Below are positions 18,366 to 26,680 of a DNA stretch of 64,000 nt, piece after piece. This DNA comes from Nitrospirota bacterium (GTDB taxonomy: Bacteria > Nitrospirota > UBA9217): positions 62,001 to 126,000 of the forward strand of contig JALNZF010000002.1 of assembly GCA_023229435.1 (NCBI GenBank), written 5' to 3'. The first letter of the stretch is position 1. The number at the start of each line of letters is the position of its first letter. The position numbers were made by a program, and so were the translations under genes. The notes below the pieces were generated by a model. That model was not told the origin of the DNA. It made no database searches and was given only the letters and a program-made list of their open reading frames with translations.

Positions 18366-18393
18366 CGGAATGCGGATTGCGAAGTGCGGATTG
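18366..18393. repeat. GAATGCGGATTGCGAAGTGCGGA tract after the GltD/MvhD gene start
   Basis: Three imperfect copies of a word like TGCGGATTGC in tandem, upstream of the GltD/MvhD fusion gene. Confidence 0.5.
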
Positions 18394-18472
18394 AAAAGCT
18401 TTTCATCCGCCTGCGCCCGGCGTTTACGAGTGGTAACGCGAGTGCAGGGTGTGTTCATCCGTGGTTGCAAAA

Positions 18473-19036
18473 TTATTCTCTTTTCGTCAGCAGTTCGAGC
18501 ATCTCCATGCGGGTGGACTCCTTGGTCCGGAAGGTGCCCCGCACCGCGGACGTGACCACCCGGGAGCCGGGCTTCCTCACGCCGCGCATGCTCATGCAGA
18601 GGTGCTCGGCATCGATGACCACCATGGCGCCCTTGGGCTTCAGGTGGCTCACGATCAGATCGATGAACTGGGCCGTGAGCCGCTCCTGCACCTGGGGCCG
18701 CTTTGCAAACACCTCAAGCGCTTTCGCAAGCGCGCTTATACCCACGATCTTTCCGGCGCCCGGGATGTAAGCGATGTGCGCCTTGCCGAAGAACGGAAGG
18801 AGATGATGCTCGCAGACCGAATAAAATGGAATATCGCGGATCATCACCATCTCATCGTGGCTCTCGCCGGCCATGGGGGTGAGAAGCTTCTCGGTGTCCA
18901 TGGAGATGCCCGTGAAGATCTCCCCATACATCTCAGCCACCCGTCTGGGTGTGTCCTGAAGGCCCGGCCGCTCGGGATCTTCGCCGATCCCTTCCAGGAT
19001 GAGTTTGACGCCTTTTTCTATTTTTTTATTGTCCAT
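18473..19036 (-). CDS. folE: GTP cyclohydrolase I
   Basis: 187-residue FolE, first enzyme of tetrahydrofolate synthesis from GTP. Zinc and active-site segments are clear: YSVCEHHLLPFFGKAHIAY with the Zn-ligand Cys and catalytic His, and the second Zn cysteine in DAEHLCMSMRG. The start is the ATG of MDNKKIEKGV, with GAGG about ten bases upstream; 13 extra codons are in frame but fall in a repeat tract. Its place in the acs/met cluster fits the heavy THF demand of this pathway. Confidence 0.95.
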   Translation of the reverse strand: MDNKKIEKGVKLILEGIGEDPERPGLQDTPRRVAEMYGEIFTGISMDTEKLLTPMAGESHDEMVMIRDIPFYSVCEHHLLPFFGKAHIAYIPGAGKIVGISALAKALEVFAKRPQVQERLTAQFIDLIVSHLKPKGAMVVIDAEHLCMSMRGVRKPGSRVVTSAVRGTFRTKESTRMEMLELLTKRE

Positions 19037-19050
19037 GGTCGGTGAACCTC

Positions 19051-19117
19051 GCAAAGGGCATGGCGCATGGGGCATAGAGAAAGGCTTTTACCCTTTGCGC
19101 TATGCGCTATGCGCAAT
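19051..19117. repeat. GCAAAGGGCATGGCGCATGG-type tract between the cyclo-ligase and folE
   Basis: GCAAAGGGCATGG and CGCATGGGGCATAG pass to CCCTTTGCGCTATGCGC and TATGCGC on the other arm. Confidence 0.65.
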
Positions 19118-19657
19118 TATAACTCTCTTCTCCGTCACGATCTTCTTCACCGGCATATCATGTTCCTCCGCCGGAACCTGCGGAACGATCTGCGCTTCGA
19201 ATGCCAGCGCCACGGTCGTCTTCGTGAAAGAACTCAGCAGCTTGTCGTAAAATCCGGCGCCGTATCCCAGCCGGTTGCCCCGCCCGTCAAACGCCGCACC
19301 GGGCACCAGAATGAGATCGAGCTCATCAAGTCTGACCGGCCTGTTCTCATGGGGCTCGGGAATTCCCCATGCGCCGGGAGAAACGTCATGGTCCCAATCC
19401 GCGATCTCGTACAGCGCCAGTTCCGTGCCTTCCACTTTCGGAAGGACGACCCTCTTGCCGAAGGTCAATGCGCGCCGGATCATCGGACCCGTGTCCACTT
19501 CGCTCCGGAATGACGCGAAGAACAGAACAATGCGCGCGGACTTGAATTCAGAAAGGGAAAAGAGCCGCTCTTCGATCTCCCGGCTTTTCGCTGTTCTTTT
19601 TTCCGGCGACAGACTGTCCCTTGCAGCGAGAACCTTTTTTCTGATCTCTTTTTTCAC
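19100..19657 (-). CDS. 5-formyltetrahydrofolate cyclo-ligase
   Basis: 185-residue MTHFS family enzyme that returns 5-formyl-THF to the active pool as methenyl-THF, using ATP. It shows the N-terminal basic segment KKVLAARDSLSPEKR, the FASFRSEVDT motif and the C-terminal GxGxGYYD-type loop (here RLGYGAGFYDKLL). A GTG start is used, nine bases after the cooC2 stop codon, with only a weak ribosome site, so translation is probably coupled to cooC2. Confidence 0.92.
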   Translation of the reverse strand: MKKEIRKKVLAARDSLSPEKRTAKSREIEERLFSLSEFKSARIVLFFASFRSEVDTGPMIRRALTFGKRVVLPKVEGTELALYEIADWDHDVSPGAWGIPEPHENRPVRLDELDLILVPGAAFDGRGNRLGYGAGFYDKLLSSFTKTTVALAFEAQIVPQVPAEEHDMPVKKIVTEKRVIIAHSA

Positions 19658-19666
19658 GTGAAGGAA

Positions 19667-20446
19667 TTACTTCTTCATCAACTGGTCGAGCGAGGCCTTA
19701 ATGACCTTCGCTTCGTCAACGGCGCGGGGCGAGGCATCGAAGGGCGATCTGCCGTCGAGGTCCGCCTTGACCGTGTCGTCGCTGTAGCTCATGAACCCAA
19801 GGACCTTCATGCCGGCAAGGTGCTTCGCGATGAATTCCCTGTCCGACGCCTGTTTGATCTTGTTGCCGACAACAAAGACATCCTTGATGCCGAGTCCCTT
19901 TGCCAGCTCCTCCACGTGACGCGCGGTCTGAAGGCTCCGCTGTCCGGGCTCCACGACAACAATGAAGGCGTTCACGCCGCTGGCCGTGCCTCGGGTCAGG
20001 TGTTCGATGCCCGCCTCCATGTCAAGGATGACCACCTCGTCCAGCCGCAGGATAAGGTGACTGATGAGACGGCGCAGAAGAACGTGTTCCGGACAATAAC
20101 AGCCCGCCGCGGCCTCTTTCGATTTTCCCATGACCAGGAGCCGCACGCCCTCATGCTGGATCCCGTACGCCTCCGGGATATCGTCCACCTTGGGATTGAT
20201 GCTGAACATGCCGCCGGGTTTGCCGGGCCGGGAGCCGGTCCGCTCCTCGATCATGTCAGACTGCTCGGCGAGCGGCAGGGCCTTCAAGGCAGCCTCAGGC
20301 GAGATCCCGAGCGCGGAGGCCAGGTTCGCGTCCGGATCAGCGTCAACCGCAAGGACCTTTTTGCCCGCGGCCGCATAGAGCCGCGCCAACAGACCTGCCA
20401 GCGTCGTTTTGCCCACGCCACCCTTGCCGGTAATAGCTATTTTCAA
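19667..20446 (-). CDS. cooC: CooC-type nickel-insertion ATPase (second copy)
   Basis: 259-residue paralogue of the 11651-12418 protein. Deviant Walker A GKGGVGKTT at residues 7-15, VDADPDANLASALG, the Cys pair in AAGCYCPEH and the switch segment ILDMEAGIEHLTRGT. The start is a TTG (20446-20444) preceded by GAGGAG at seven bases; the family begins with K-I-A-(I/V)-(T/S)-GKGG just there, and no ATG fits as well. It is the promoter-proximal gene of the one-carbon cluster, behind a promoter with a perfect -35 box. Confidence 0.92.
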   Translation of the reverse strand: MKIAITGKGGVGKTTLAGLLARLYAAAGKKVLAVDADPDANLASALGISPEAALKALPLAEQSDMIEERTGSRPGKPGGMFSINPKVDDIPEAYGIQHEGVRLLVMGKSKEAAAGCYCPEHVLLRRLISHLILRLDEVVILDMEAGIEHLTRGTASGVNAFIVVVEPGQRSLQTARHVEELAKGLGIKDVFVVGNKIKQASDREFIAKHLAGMKVLGFMSYSDDTVKADLDGRSPFDASPRAVDEAKVIKASLDQLMKK

Positions 20447-20480
20447 GCAAATCTCCTCAACAAATAGAAAATAGAGCATC

Positions 20481-20510
20481 AAAATAACATCTATGAAGCT
20501 TGGGTGTCAA
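20481..20510 (-). promoter_or_regulatory. Promoter of the one-carbon/acetyl-CoA cluster, upstream of cooC2
   Basis: TTGACA (20510-20505), 18-bp spacer, TATTTT (20486-20481). The -35 is perfect. A GTTAC-N5-GTAAC inverted repeat just upstream (about 20519-20533) could bind a regulator. The start would be near 20473, giving a leader of about 27 nt that contains the GAGGAG of cooC2. Confidence 0.55.
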
Positions 20511-21017
20511 GGATTTTTTGTTACATATCGTAACTAACGGAGTTCTGTCAGCATGCAACGGTAGAGCGATATTGTCAGGTGACTAAAAACATGCCGCCAA
20601 CAATGATAAAAGTGTTATATATTGAAGTGATACAGATGGAAATGGCAGGCATATTTACCACTAAGTAGCGGGCTTTGCCGAGGAGCACGGGGGAAAATAG
20701 TTTGTTGGTTAACGAGTTATTGTTGCGGGTACAAAAAATCGCAGCGCCCCGTCAAGAGGCGCTGCGATCTGGGTAAATACTAATCTACCACATAGTTTTT
20801 ACTGACAGTTAATAGTGAACTCGTAATAAGTCGATAGCCCTCTGTGTCAATATAACTGAGACACCTCCAATATTAACTTGCCCATTCCTATTCAAAGACA
20901 AGCGTCAAGGTGCAAACATGAAATGGTGAAATAATTACTGATGCCTGCCCGCCATGCAAACCCAGGAGCGAGCGACTAACCTTGCCGCTTTTCAGGCCAG
21001 ACCCGCAACCCCTTTTC
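20483..21017. other. Intergenic region between the defence operon and the acetyl-CoA cluster
   Basis: 535 bp without a credible gene, visibly more AT-rich than its flanks. From left to right it holds the cooC2 promoter region, a stretch with no feature I recognise (20540-20735), the terminator at 20738-20768, and a 21-bp sequence with GTGTC/GACAC ends at 20844-20864 that looks like an insertion-sequence end. The last 150 bp before the res stop codon show nothing clear. Confidence 0.6.
20738..20768 (-). terminator. Rho-independent terminator of the defence operon
   Basis: Perfect 11-bp stem (ATCGCAGCGCC at 20738-20748 with GGCGCTGCGAT at 20758-20768) around a 9-nt loop. On the minus strand the stem runs into a T tract (GATTTTTTG), so it ends transcription coming from res, whose stop codon is about 250 bp upstream. 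Confidence 0.85.
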
Positions 21018-23690
21018 TTAGCCCCCGAATTGGCTTACCAATCCCGCGATCGACATGTTCTCTGTAATCGAATCGTGCGGAATCAGCACATACTTCCACG
21101 GTTTGCCACCGTTATTAGTAGAATGTTTTGTCGCATGTGCGCACCATTTGACGGCAGCATCCTTCTTGGCCTGCGCCTCGGCGCTGTCCATATCGTTTCG
21201 AGCCTTGGATTCCATCATATAAATGCACTTATCGGTTTCGGCTACGAAGTCCGGCACATAATCACTCTGAACAACGCCTGATTTATAGAAGATCTGGAAC
21301 TGACCAATGGCTGGCCTGAGCCATTTTTGGGCTTCCCGATCGAGAATAACTGCAAGTTTCCGTTCAGTGTCTGAGTGAAATTTTTGTATCGGATAAAGAC
21401 AGCGCTTAAACTCGCCGAACAGCATTTGGCCGATTCTGGTTTTGTCCTCCACGGTATTGCGGAAATCAAAGACAGGTTCATTAGCCCTGTTCGTAAAGGC
21501 GCTGGATTTCAATTCAGTGAAACCCTTGCTAACGATCACTTCGTAATCAGCCGCCTTTTCCCACTGGTGCTCCTGCATCTGGGCGTGTATGAATGATCCC
21601 AGCTGTTTCTGGTGATAAAGCAACACATTCTTCGTGTCGTCTTCCGAAAGGTATGAGCGCAGATGCCTTACCATCTGGCCGGCAAGATCGTACAGAAGGT
21701 CCGCATGCTCATCATAGGAAATATCGTCAAAGTCGATCAGACCTCGGACAAGGTAGTCTTCGAGTCTGCTCTCATGCTGACCACTGCCGCTGAAACCCAG
21801 AGTTTCCTGAGCGTTCGTCCTCAGGTGTTGGATAAGCAAGTCCCGTTCAACCGGTTGATACCGGATGCCTGAGCAATCAAGCGTGAATGGATGAAACCCG
21901 ACGGTTACCTGTCCTTTGGGAACAACGAGAATTCGCGGGATATCAATCGTCTGCTGAACCATAAGTTCTGCGGTTTTCGCAACCACGGCCGCGATGTTTG
22001 GTCTTTCCGTAATCCCCGGCAAAGCCTGCTGCATCGGAGCAACGTACTCGGCCACTTCCTCGGCAATCCTCTCCTGCACTTCCTTCTTCAATAAATGGCT
22101 CGATGCCGGCAAGTTTTCGTACTTTTTAATGATATCTACCGTCGCCTGCGCAATGGCACGCTCCGTCTCGGTTGCAAAAAGAGGTTGAGCAGTGTCGCTA
22201 GGTACCTGACCTTCTGCCTTCACAGCCCCGATCTGTGTGGCAAGGGTGGTTTGCACAACTGTTGTCTGCATCTTCTGCATATCGGTAGCCGGATCAAGAA
22301 TGACCTGCTGGAGCCGGATTGCGGAATCGGGCCTATTGGCCTCGTCAATGATCTCCTGAAACCGGTCATGGGCAACAATGTTCAAACGGTCAACACTGTT
22401 CACCCCGGTTCGCCTGCCATAAGGCAGCCGCAGACCTCGTCCGATTGATTGCTCGATCAGGACACGGGCATTAGCGGCACGGAGCGGTACGATAGTGTAC
22501 AGGTTCGTCACATCCCAGCCTTCCTTGAGCATGTTCACGTGGATCACAATCTCCGTCGGCTCATCGGAGCTTTCCACCTTCAGCAGGCGCGCGACCATCT
22601 CGTCTTCTTCCGCGCCGGTTTTGCTCGAGTCGACCTGGATCACCTTATCCTTGTACCGTCCTTCAAAGAACTTGTCAGACTTGATATATTCGCTCAACTG
22701 GCCGGCATGGGTCGTATCCCTGGCAATGATCAGCATAAAGGGCTTCACGATCCGCTGTTCGGTCTGGCGTGCATACGTCTCAAGCTCGACCTTGGTGTTC
22801 TCATGCAGTCGGATACCGTCTTCGAGCTTTATCTGCTCGATCTGCTCGGGAGTGAACTGTTTGGGGTCAAAGTTCTTCTGCGTAACAACAGCGGGCTCCT
22901 TTACAAAGCCATCTTCCATTGCTTTTGACAGAGGGTAATCGAAGATCACGTTCTTGAACTGGATCGCGCCCTTCGCTGTCTCCACAATGGGAGTCGCGGT
23001 CAGTTCCAGACCGAGAACAGGCTTCAGTTCATTTATCGCCCGAATGCCGGCGGAAGCGCGGTAGCGGTGCGATTCGTCCATGAGAAGAACCAGATCGTCA
23101 AGACCGGCGAGGTATTCAAAATAGCTTTCGCCTATGTACTCTGACAAACGCTTGATGCGCGGAGACTTTCCACCCCGGACTTCGGAATTGATTTTCGAGA
23201 TATTGAAGATGTTTACATGGACCGACATATCGATCCCAGGCAATACGCCTGCCCGCACACCCACGCCGGATTCGTAATTGTCGCCGGTGATGATGACAGG
23301 AGGCTCAACAGCGAACTCGGCTATCCCCTTGAATACGTACTTCGGGGTGTTCGGTGTAAAGTCGGCAATGAGCTTGTTGTAGATCGTGAGGTTCGGCGAA
23401 AGAACGAAAAAGTGGTTGATGCCATGGGCAAGGTGAAGATAACTGATAAACGCGCCCATGAGTCGCGTCTTGCCAACGCCTGTAGCCAGAGCAAAGCAGA
23501 GCGAGGGAAAGTCTCTCTCAAAGTCGGTTACCGTAGGGAATTCAGACTTGATCGTGGCGAGAGCAGCTTGAATATCCGCACCCTTGCGAGGAGGTACGAT
23601 CTCCGTGATTCTATCCAGTATCTCAAGAGATCGCCTTTGAGGCGGTCGGAGGCTGAGCCGCCCGGCAATGGCATTTACATATTTGTTCAT
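21018..23690 (-). CDS. Type III-like restriction helicase-nuclease (Res)
   Basis: 890-residue DEAD/DEAH superfamily 2 protein. Walker A ATGVGKTR lies at residues 69-76, the DEAH-type box is LLMDESHRYRAS near 205, motif III is ELTATP, and the late helicase motif is IGRGLRLPYGRR. A C-terminal PD-(D/E)xK nuclease is readable as VPDFVAE then MMESKAR (about residues 812-830), so the protein couples translocation to cleavage. With the Mod-like methyltransferase it would make a type III-style restriction pair. Type III systems normally have res next to mod; here a DUF1016 nuclease gene is inserted between them. Last gene of the operon. Confidence 0.88.
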   Translation of the reverse strand: MNKYVNAIAGRLSLRPPQRRSLEILDRITEIVPPRKGADIQAALATIKSEFPTVTDFERDFPSLCFALATGVGKTRLMGAFISYLHLAHGINHFFVLSPNLTIYNKLIADFTPNTPKYVFKGIAEFAVEPPVIITGDNYESGVGVRAGVLPGIDMSVHVNIFNISKINSEVRGGKSPRIKRLSEYIGESYFEYLAGLDDLVLLMDESHRYRASAGIRAINELKPVLGLELTATPIVETAKGAIQFKNVIFDYPLSKAMEDGFVKEPAVVTQKNFDPKQFTPEQIEQIKLEDGIRLHENTKVELETYARQTEQRIVKPFMLIIARDTTHAGQLSEYIKSDKFFEGRYKDKVIQVDSSKTGAEEDEMVARLLKVESSDEPTEIVIHVNMLKEGWDVTNLYTIVPLRAANARVLIEQSIGRGLRLPYGRRTGVNSVDRLNIVAHDRFQEIIDEANRPDSAIRLQQVILDPATDMQKMQTTVVQTTLATQIGAVKAEGQVPSDTAQPLFATETERAIAQATVDIIKKYENLPASSHLLKKEVQERIAEEVAEYVAPMQQALPGITERPNIAAVVAKTAELMVQQTIDIPRILVVPKGQVTVGFHPFTLDCSGIRYQPVERDLLIQHLRTNAQETLGFSGSGQHESRLEDYLVRGLIDFDDISYDEHADLLYDLAGQMVRHLRSYLSEDDTKNVLLYHQKQLGSFIHAQMQEHQWEKAADYEVIVSKGFTELKSSAFTNRANEPVFDFRNTVEDKTRIGQMLFGEFKRCLYPIQKFHSDTERKLAVILDREAQKWLRPAIGQFQIFYKSGVVQSDYVPDFVAETDKCIYMMESKARNDMDSAEAQAKKDAAVKWCAHATKHSTNNGGKPWKYVLIPHDSITENMSIAGLVSQFGG

Positions 23691-23739
23691 CGCGTCCCCA
23701 TATTTCTCGTCACCCGAAGAAACCCGGGCGCCAGATCAT

Positions 23740-23807
23740 ATTGTGTCCGCAATGCGGACACAATCCTTATCCAACAACGCGATTGTCGTGACAGTGTTAC
23801 GACAATC
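23740..23807. repeat. Two adjacent perfect palindromes between DUF1016 and res
   Basis: First: 12-bp arms ATTGTGTCCGCA (23740-23751) and TGCGGACACAAT (23753-23764) with a one-base centre. Second: 9-bp arms GATTGTCGT (23781-23789) and ACGACAATC (23799-23807) with a 9-nt loop, ending 1 bp before the DUF1016 stop codon (on the minus strand, just after it). Neither is followed by a clear T tract, so they are not typical terminators. Confidence 0.8.
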
Positions 23808-23808
23808 A

Positions 23809-24948
23809 TCACTCTGCTGAAGCTGTGTCCAGTTCTTTGAGTTCCCGCTTCAACTCCGTCTTCAGCTCGGCCACCGTGGGCAAATACAGTTTATACCTGC
23901 TTGCGAATATTTTCTTCTCCTGGTCCGGACCCAGAGTGTATCGAACAACAGCATCATTCTTATCCGTGCAGAGGATCAGGCCCAGCGTGGGGTTGTCTCC
24001 CTTTGTGCGGCGCTCGTGGTCGAAGTAATTGACGTATAGTTGGAGCTGGCCGAGGTCCTGGTGCGTAAGCTTACCTGTCTTGAGATCAATGAGCACGTAG
24101 CACTTGAGAAGCGTATGATAGAATACCAGATCTATATAGAAATGATCGCCGTCGAGAGTGATCCGCTCCTGACGGGAGATGAAAGCGAAGCCCTTGCCGA
24201 GTTCCAGCAGAAAGGATTGGAGGTTGTTGATAAGCGCCTGTTCCAGGTCAGACTCTACAAGCTTCGGCATCGCGGGCAGACCGAGAAACTCCATGACTAC
24301 CGGGTCCTTGAACACGTCGACCGGCTTCTGCACCTCGTGTCCCTTCGTCGCCAGCTTCATCAGCCCCTTCTTGTCCTTACTCAGGGCAAGACGTTCATAG
24401 AGCAGGCTGTTGATCTGCCGCTCCAGCTCCCGCGCCGACCAGTTGTTTTGGATAGCCTCGATCTCATAAAAAGCTCGAGCCTGAGATAATTCCACGCGCA
24501 CGAGATGCCGGTAGAGTGACCAGGACAGGTTGGGATGGAGCAGGCCGGGTCTCCACGATTGGTCACACAGTGTGTGACGAATTAGAGCTGCTGTTTGAGT
24601 GGACTCACACGATTTCCGAGACGGTGTGTCGGAAATTTCAGGATTCTCCAATTTCCGAGACGCTGCGTCGGAAATCAGCTTTCGGTATTCCAGATAGAAC
24701 CGCCGGAACAGCTCCAGATTATCAACGGAATAACCTGCGCCGTACTCCTTTTTAAGACGTCTGGAAATTTCTTCGAGAAGCTTTCCACCGTATCTGGCTC
24801 GCTTGCTGCCAGCCTGCTCATCTTCCACGATCTCCCGACCGACCAGCCAATTTGCAACCACCTGCGTCGTATTGACTGTCCGGGCAGCGCCGATCCTGGC
24901 TGATTCGAGTATCTGCCGAATGCGTTCATACAGCGGCTTTTTTCTCAT
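23809..24948 (-). CDS. DUF1016/YhcG-type PD-(D/E)xK nuclease
   Basis: 379 residues. The N-terminal DUF1016 domain (1-90) contains TTQVVANWLVGREIVEDEQ and YSVDNLELFRRFYLEYR. The C-terminal nuclease has D273 (YIDLVFY), D288 and K290 (LIDLKTGK) and Q301. Between them, residues 91-135 are a low-complexity linker with a 13-residue near-repeat (ISDAASRKLENPE, ISDTPSRKSCEST) encoded by DNA palindromes. YhcG-like proteins occur widely in restriction and defence loci; their substrate is not established as far as I know. Here it sits between mod and res, in the same direction. Confidence 0.85.
   Translation of the reverse strand: MRKKPLYERIRQILESARIGAARTVNTTQVVANWLVGREIVEDEQAGSKRARYGGKLLEEISRRLKKEYGAGYSVDNLELFRRFYLEYRKLISDAASRKLENPEISDTPSRKSCESTQTAALIRHTLCDQSWRPGLLHPNLSWSLYRHLVRVELSQARAFYEIEAIQNNWSARELERQINSLLYERLALSKDKKGLMKLATKGHEVQKPVDVFKDPVVMEFLGLPAMPKLVESDLEQALINNLQSFLLELGKGFAFISRQERITLDGDHFYIDLVFYHTLLKCYVLIDLKTGKLTHQDLGQLQLYVNYFDHERRTKGDNPTLGLILCTDKNDAVVRYTLGPDQEKKIFASRYKLYLPTVAELKTELKRELKELDTASAE
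24562..24675 (-). repeat. Palindrome cluster inside the DUF1016 gene
   Basis: Three palindromes lie within coding sequence: GTCACACA-G-TGTGTGAC (24562-24578); ATTTCCGA...TCGGAAAT (24612-24636); and ATTTCCGA...TCGGAAAT again (24651-24675). The last two are 39 bp apart, exactly 13 codons, and keep the frame open. They encode the interdomain linker only. Confidence 0.85.
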
Positions 24949-24977
24949 CGCATACCTCTTCTAATCTGCGGCCATCA

Positions 24978-25007
24978 GAGCCTGCCCTCGAAAGATTTAA
25001 GCGGGGG
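24978..25007. repeat. GAGCCTGCCCTCGAA element, copy 1
   Basis: 30-bp sequence GAGCCTGCCCTCGAA + 10 variable bases + CGGGGG, between mod and DUF1016 genes. The same format occurs at 53617-53646. Confidence 0.75.
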
Positions 25008-25026
25008 TAATCTGCGGACAATAATA

Positions 25027-26658
25027 TCACTCTTCCTCGTCAAACAACCCCTGCTGTCCCAATTTCGGCGGGGCCTTGGGCAGGTTCTCCACCTGAAGGC
25101 TGTAGTCGTCATGCCCCCATTCGCAACGCTTCAAGACCGCGTTCGGAATCTTCTTGATCGTCAGGTTCGGATAGCGGTCGGACTTGCCGCGGAAGGCGGA
25201 GCACAGGACCAGAAGCGACCTGCCTGACCCCACTTCATCCGAGAGAGCCTGGAGTTGCTCATGGTTCAGGTTCTGCGTTGTAACATAGATGAAATCCTGT
25301 TCGCTCGAATGTCCATGCTGCCAATAGACCGAATCGCTCGGCGCGTAGGTGAAGCCCTCTAATTTGCTGAGCGCCTCTGTCAGCATCGCGGCATTGTATT
25401 GCTTGTTAATGACCCAGTTGCCCCACTTGTCCTTTTCAAGCAGAGACGGCGCAAGCCGATAATACCTGAATCCCCCGCCGCCCTTCCAGCCCACAGCCTC
25501 AGTGATACCCCCTGGGTCTTGGCCGTCGATCACCTTCTTCATGCGCGGAATGATGTGGGTATGGCAATGCTCGCCCAACTCTACCATAATCCACCGCCGC
25601 CCCATCTTATGCGCTACTGCTCCGGTCGTACCGGAACCTGCAAAGGAATCGAGAACGAGGTCGCCTGGGTTGGTTGAGATTTCAAGGACACGTTGAATCA
25701 AACGCTCTGGTTTGGGTGTATCAAAAACATCGCGCGCACCATACAACCCAATCATTTCTTTCTTCGCCTCATCTGTATGTCCAACTTCTTCATGAGGCCA
25801 CCAATTATGGGGTGTCATACCATCACGCACCTCAGATAGAAATAGTTTTACTGCTGGGACCGTATTACGTCCATCGCGTCCCCACCAAATACGGTTCTCT
25901 TCGATATGGCGCCGATGTGTATCTGGGTCGTACTTCCATGCCTTTTTGGTATTTTTTACGACGTCACCCGTATTCGGATTGACGATGTCATAGCACAGAT
26001 TCCGGCGTTTTTCGGGCGTTGCCTGATTCAGATAATCAACGGCCTTCCACGGTCCACGCAGATCATTGTCTGGATTGTTATACCGCGCCGTCGACTCTTC
26101 GCTTCGGGGAAGCAGATTGTTTTGAAACTTTTCACTCTTAGCATAGACGAGTACAAAATCGCAAATAGTCGCAATACCTTGATAGTTATTGCTGACGCTG
26201 TATTTGCGCTGCCATGTTATTGTTGTTTTGTAGTTCGCCCGACCAAACACCTCATCGCACAACACCTTTAAGTAATGTGCCTCGTTGTCGTCAATCGTGA
26301 TCCATAACGAGCCATCGTCGGACAGCAACCGTCTGATGATCTCCAGCCGGTCGCGCATCAGCGACAACCAGATGGAATGCTCCAGCCCGTCGTCGTAATG
26401 GGTAAACGCACTGCCTGTGTTGTACGGCGGATCAAGGAATCCGCACTTCACCTTCCCGGTAAATTCCTGCTCCAGCGCCTTCAGCGCAAGCAGGTTGTCA
26501 CCGAAGATCAGCAGATTGTCGAAGATATCCTTCTTCGTCTGTCTATGCGGCGCGTGATAAGACTTGTCCGGGTCTTCGAGCAGAATACGCGGCTCAAGCT
26601 TCGGCCGGTTTTCTTTGCCAATCCAGGTCAGTTCGAGTTTTTGTTTTCGTTGAGTCAT
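25027..26658 (-). CDS. Type III-like Mod DNA adenine methyltransferase (beta class)
   Basis: 543-residue N6-adenine DNA methyltransferase. Motif IV DPPYNTGS occurs early (near residue 96) and motif I DSFAGSGTTG later (near 345), the order of the beta class that includes type III Mod and many solitary enzymes. The conserved YAKS and ERLIQRVLEI segments lie between. A C-terminal extension of about 150 residues may be the target-recognition or subunit-contact region. It would protect host DNA against the Res nuclease encoded two genes downstream. The upstream OLD-like gene ends 22 bp before its start. Confidence 0.92.
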   Translation of the reverse strand: MTQRKQKLELTWIGKENRPKLEPRILLEDPDKSYHAPHRQTKKDIFDNLLIFGDNLLALKALEQEFTGKVKCGFLDPPYNTGSAFTHYDDGLEHSIWLSLMRDRLEIIRRLLSDDGSLWITIDDNEAHYLKVLCDEVFGRANYKTTITWQRKYSVSNNYQGIATICDFVLVYAKSEKFQNNLLPRSEESTARYNNPDNDLRGPWKAVDYLNQATPEKRRNLCYDIVNPNTGDVVKNTKKAWKYDPDTHRRHIEENRIWWGRDGRNTVPAVKLFLSEVRDGMTPHNWWPHEEVGHTDEAKKEMIGLYGARDVFDTPKPERLIQRVLEISTNPGDLVLDSFAGSGTTGAVAHKMGRRWIMVELGEHCHTHIIPRMKKVIDGQDPGGITEAVGWKGGGGFRYYRLAPSLLEKDKWGNWVINKQYNAAMLTEALSKLEGFTYAPSDSVYWQHGHSSEQDFIYVTTQNLNHEQLQALSDEVGSGRSLLVLCSAFRGKSDRYPNLTIKKIPNAVLKRCEWGHDDYSLQVENLPKAPPKLGQQGLFDEEE

Positions 26659-26680
26659 ATTTTCAATAGCTCGCCTCTAC

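Noticed and set aside
24562..24675. CRISPR array
   Set aside because: Only two similar palindromes with a 14-bp gap, inside a coding frame; no spacers of constant length and no cas genes.
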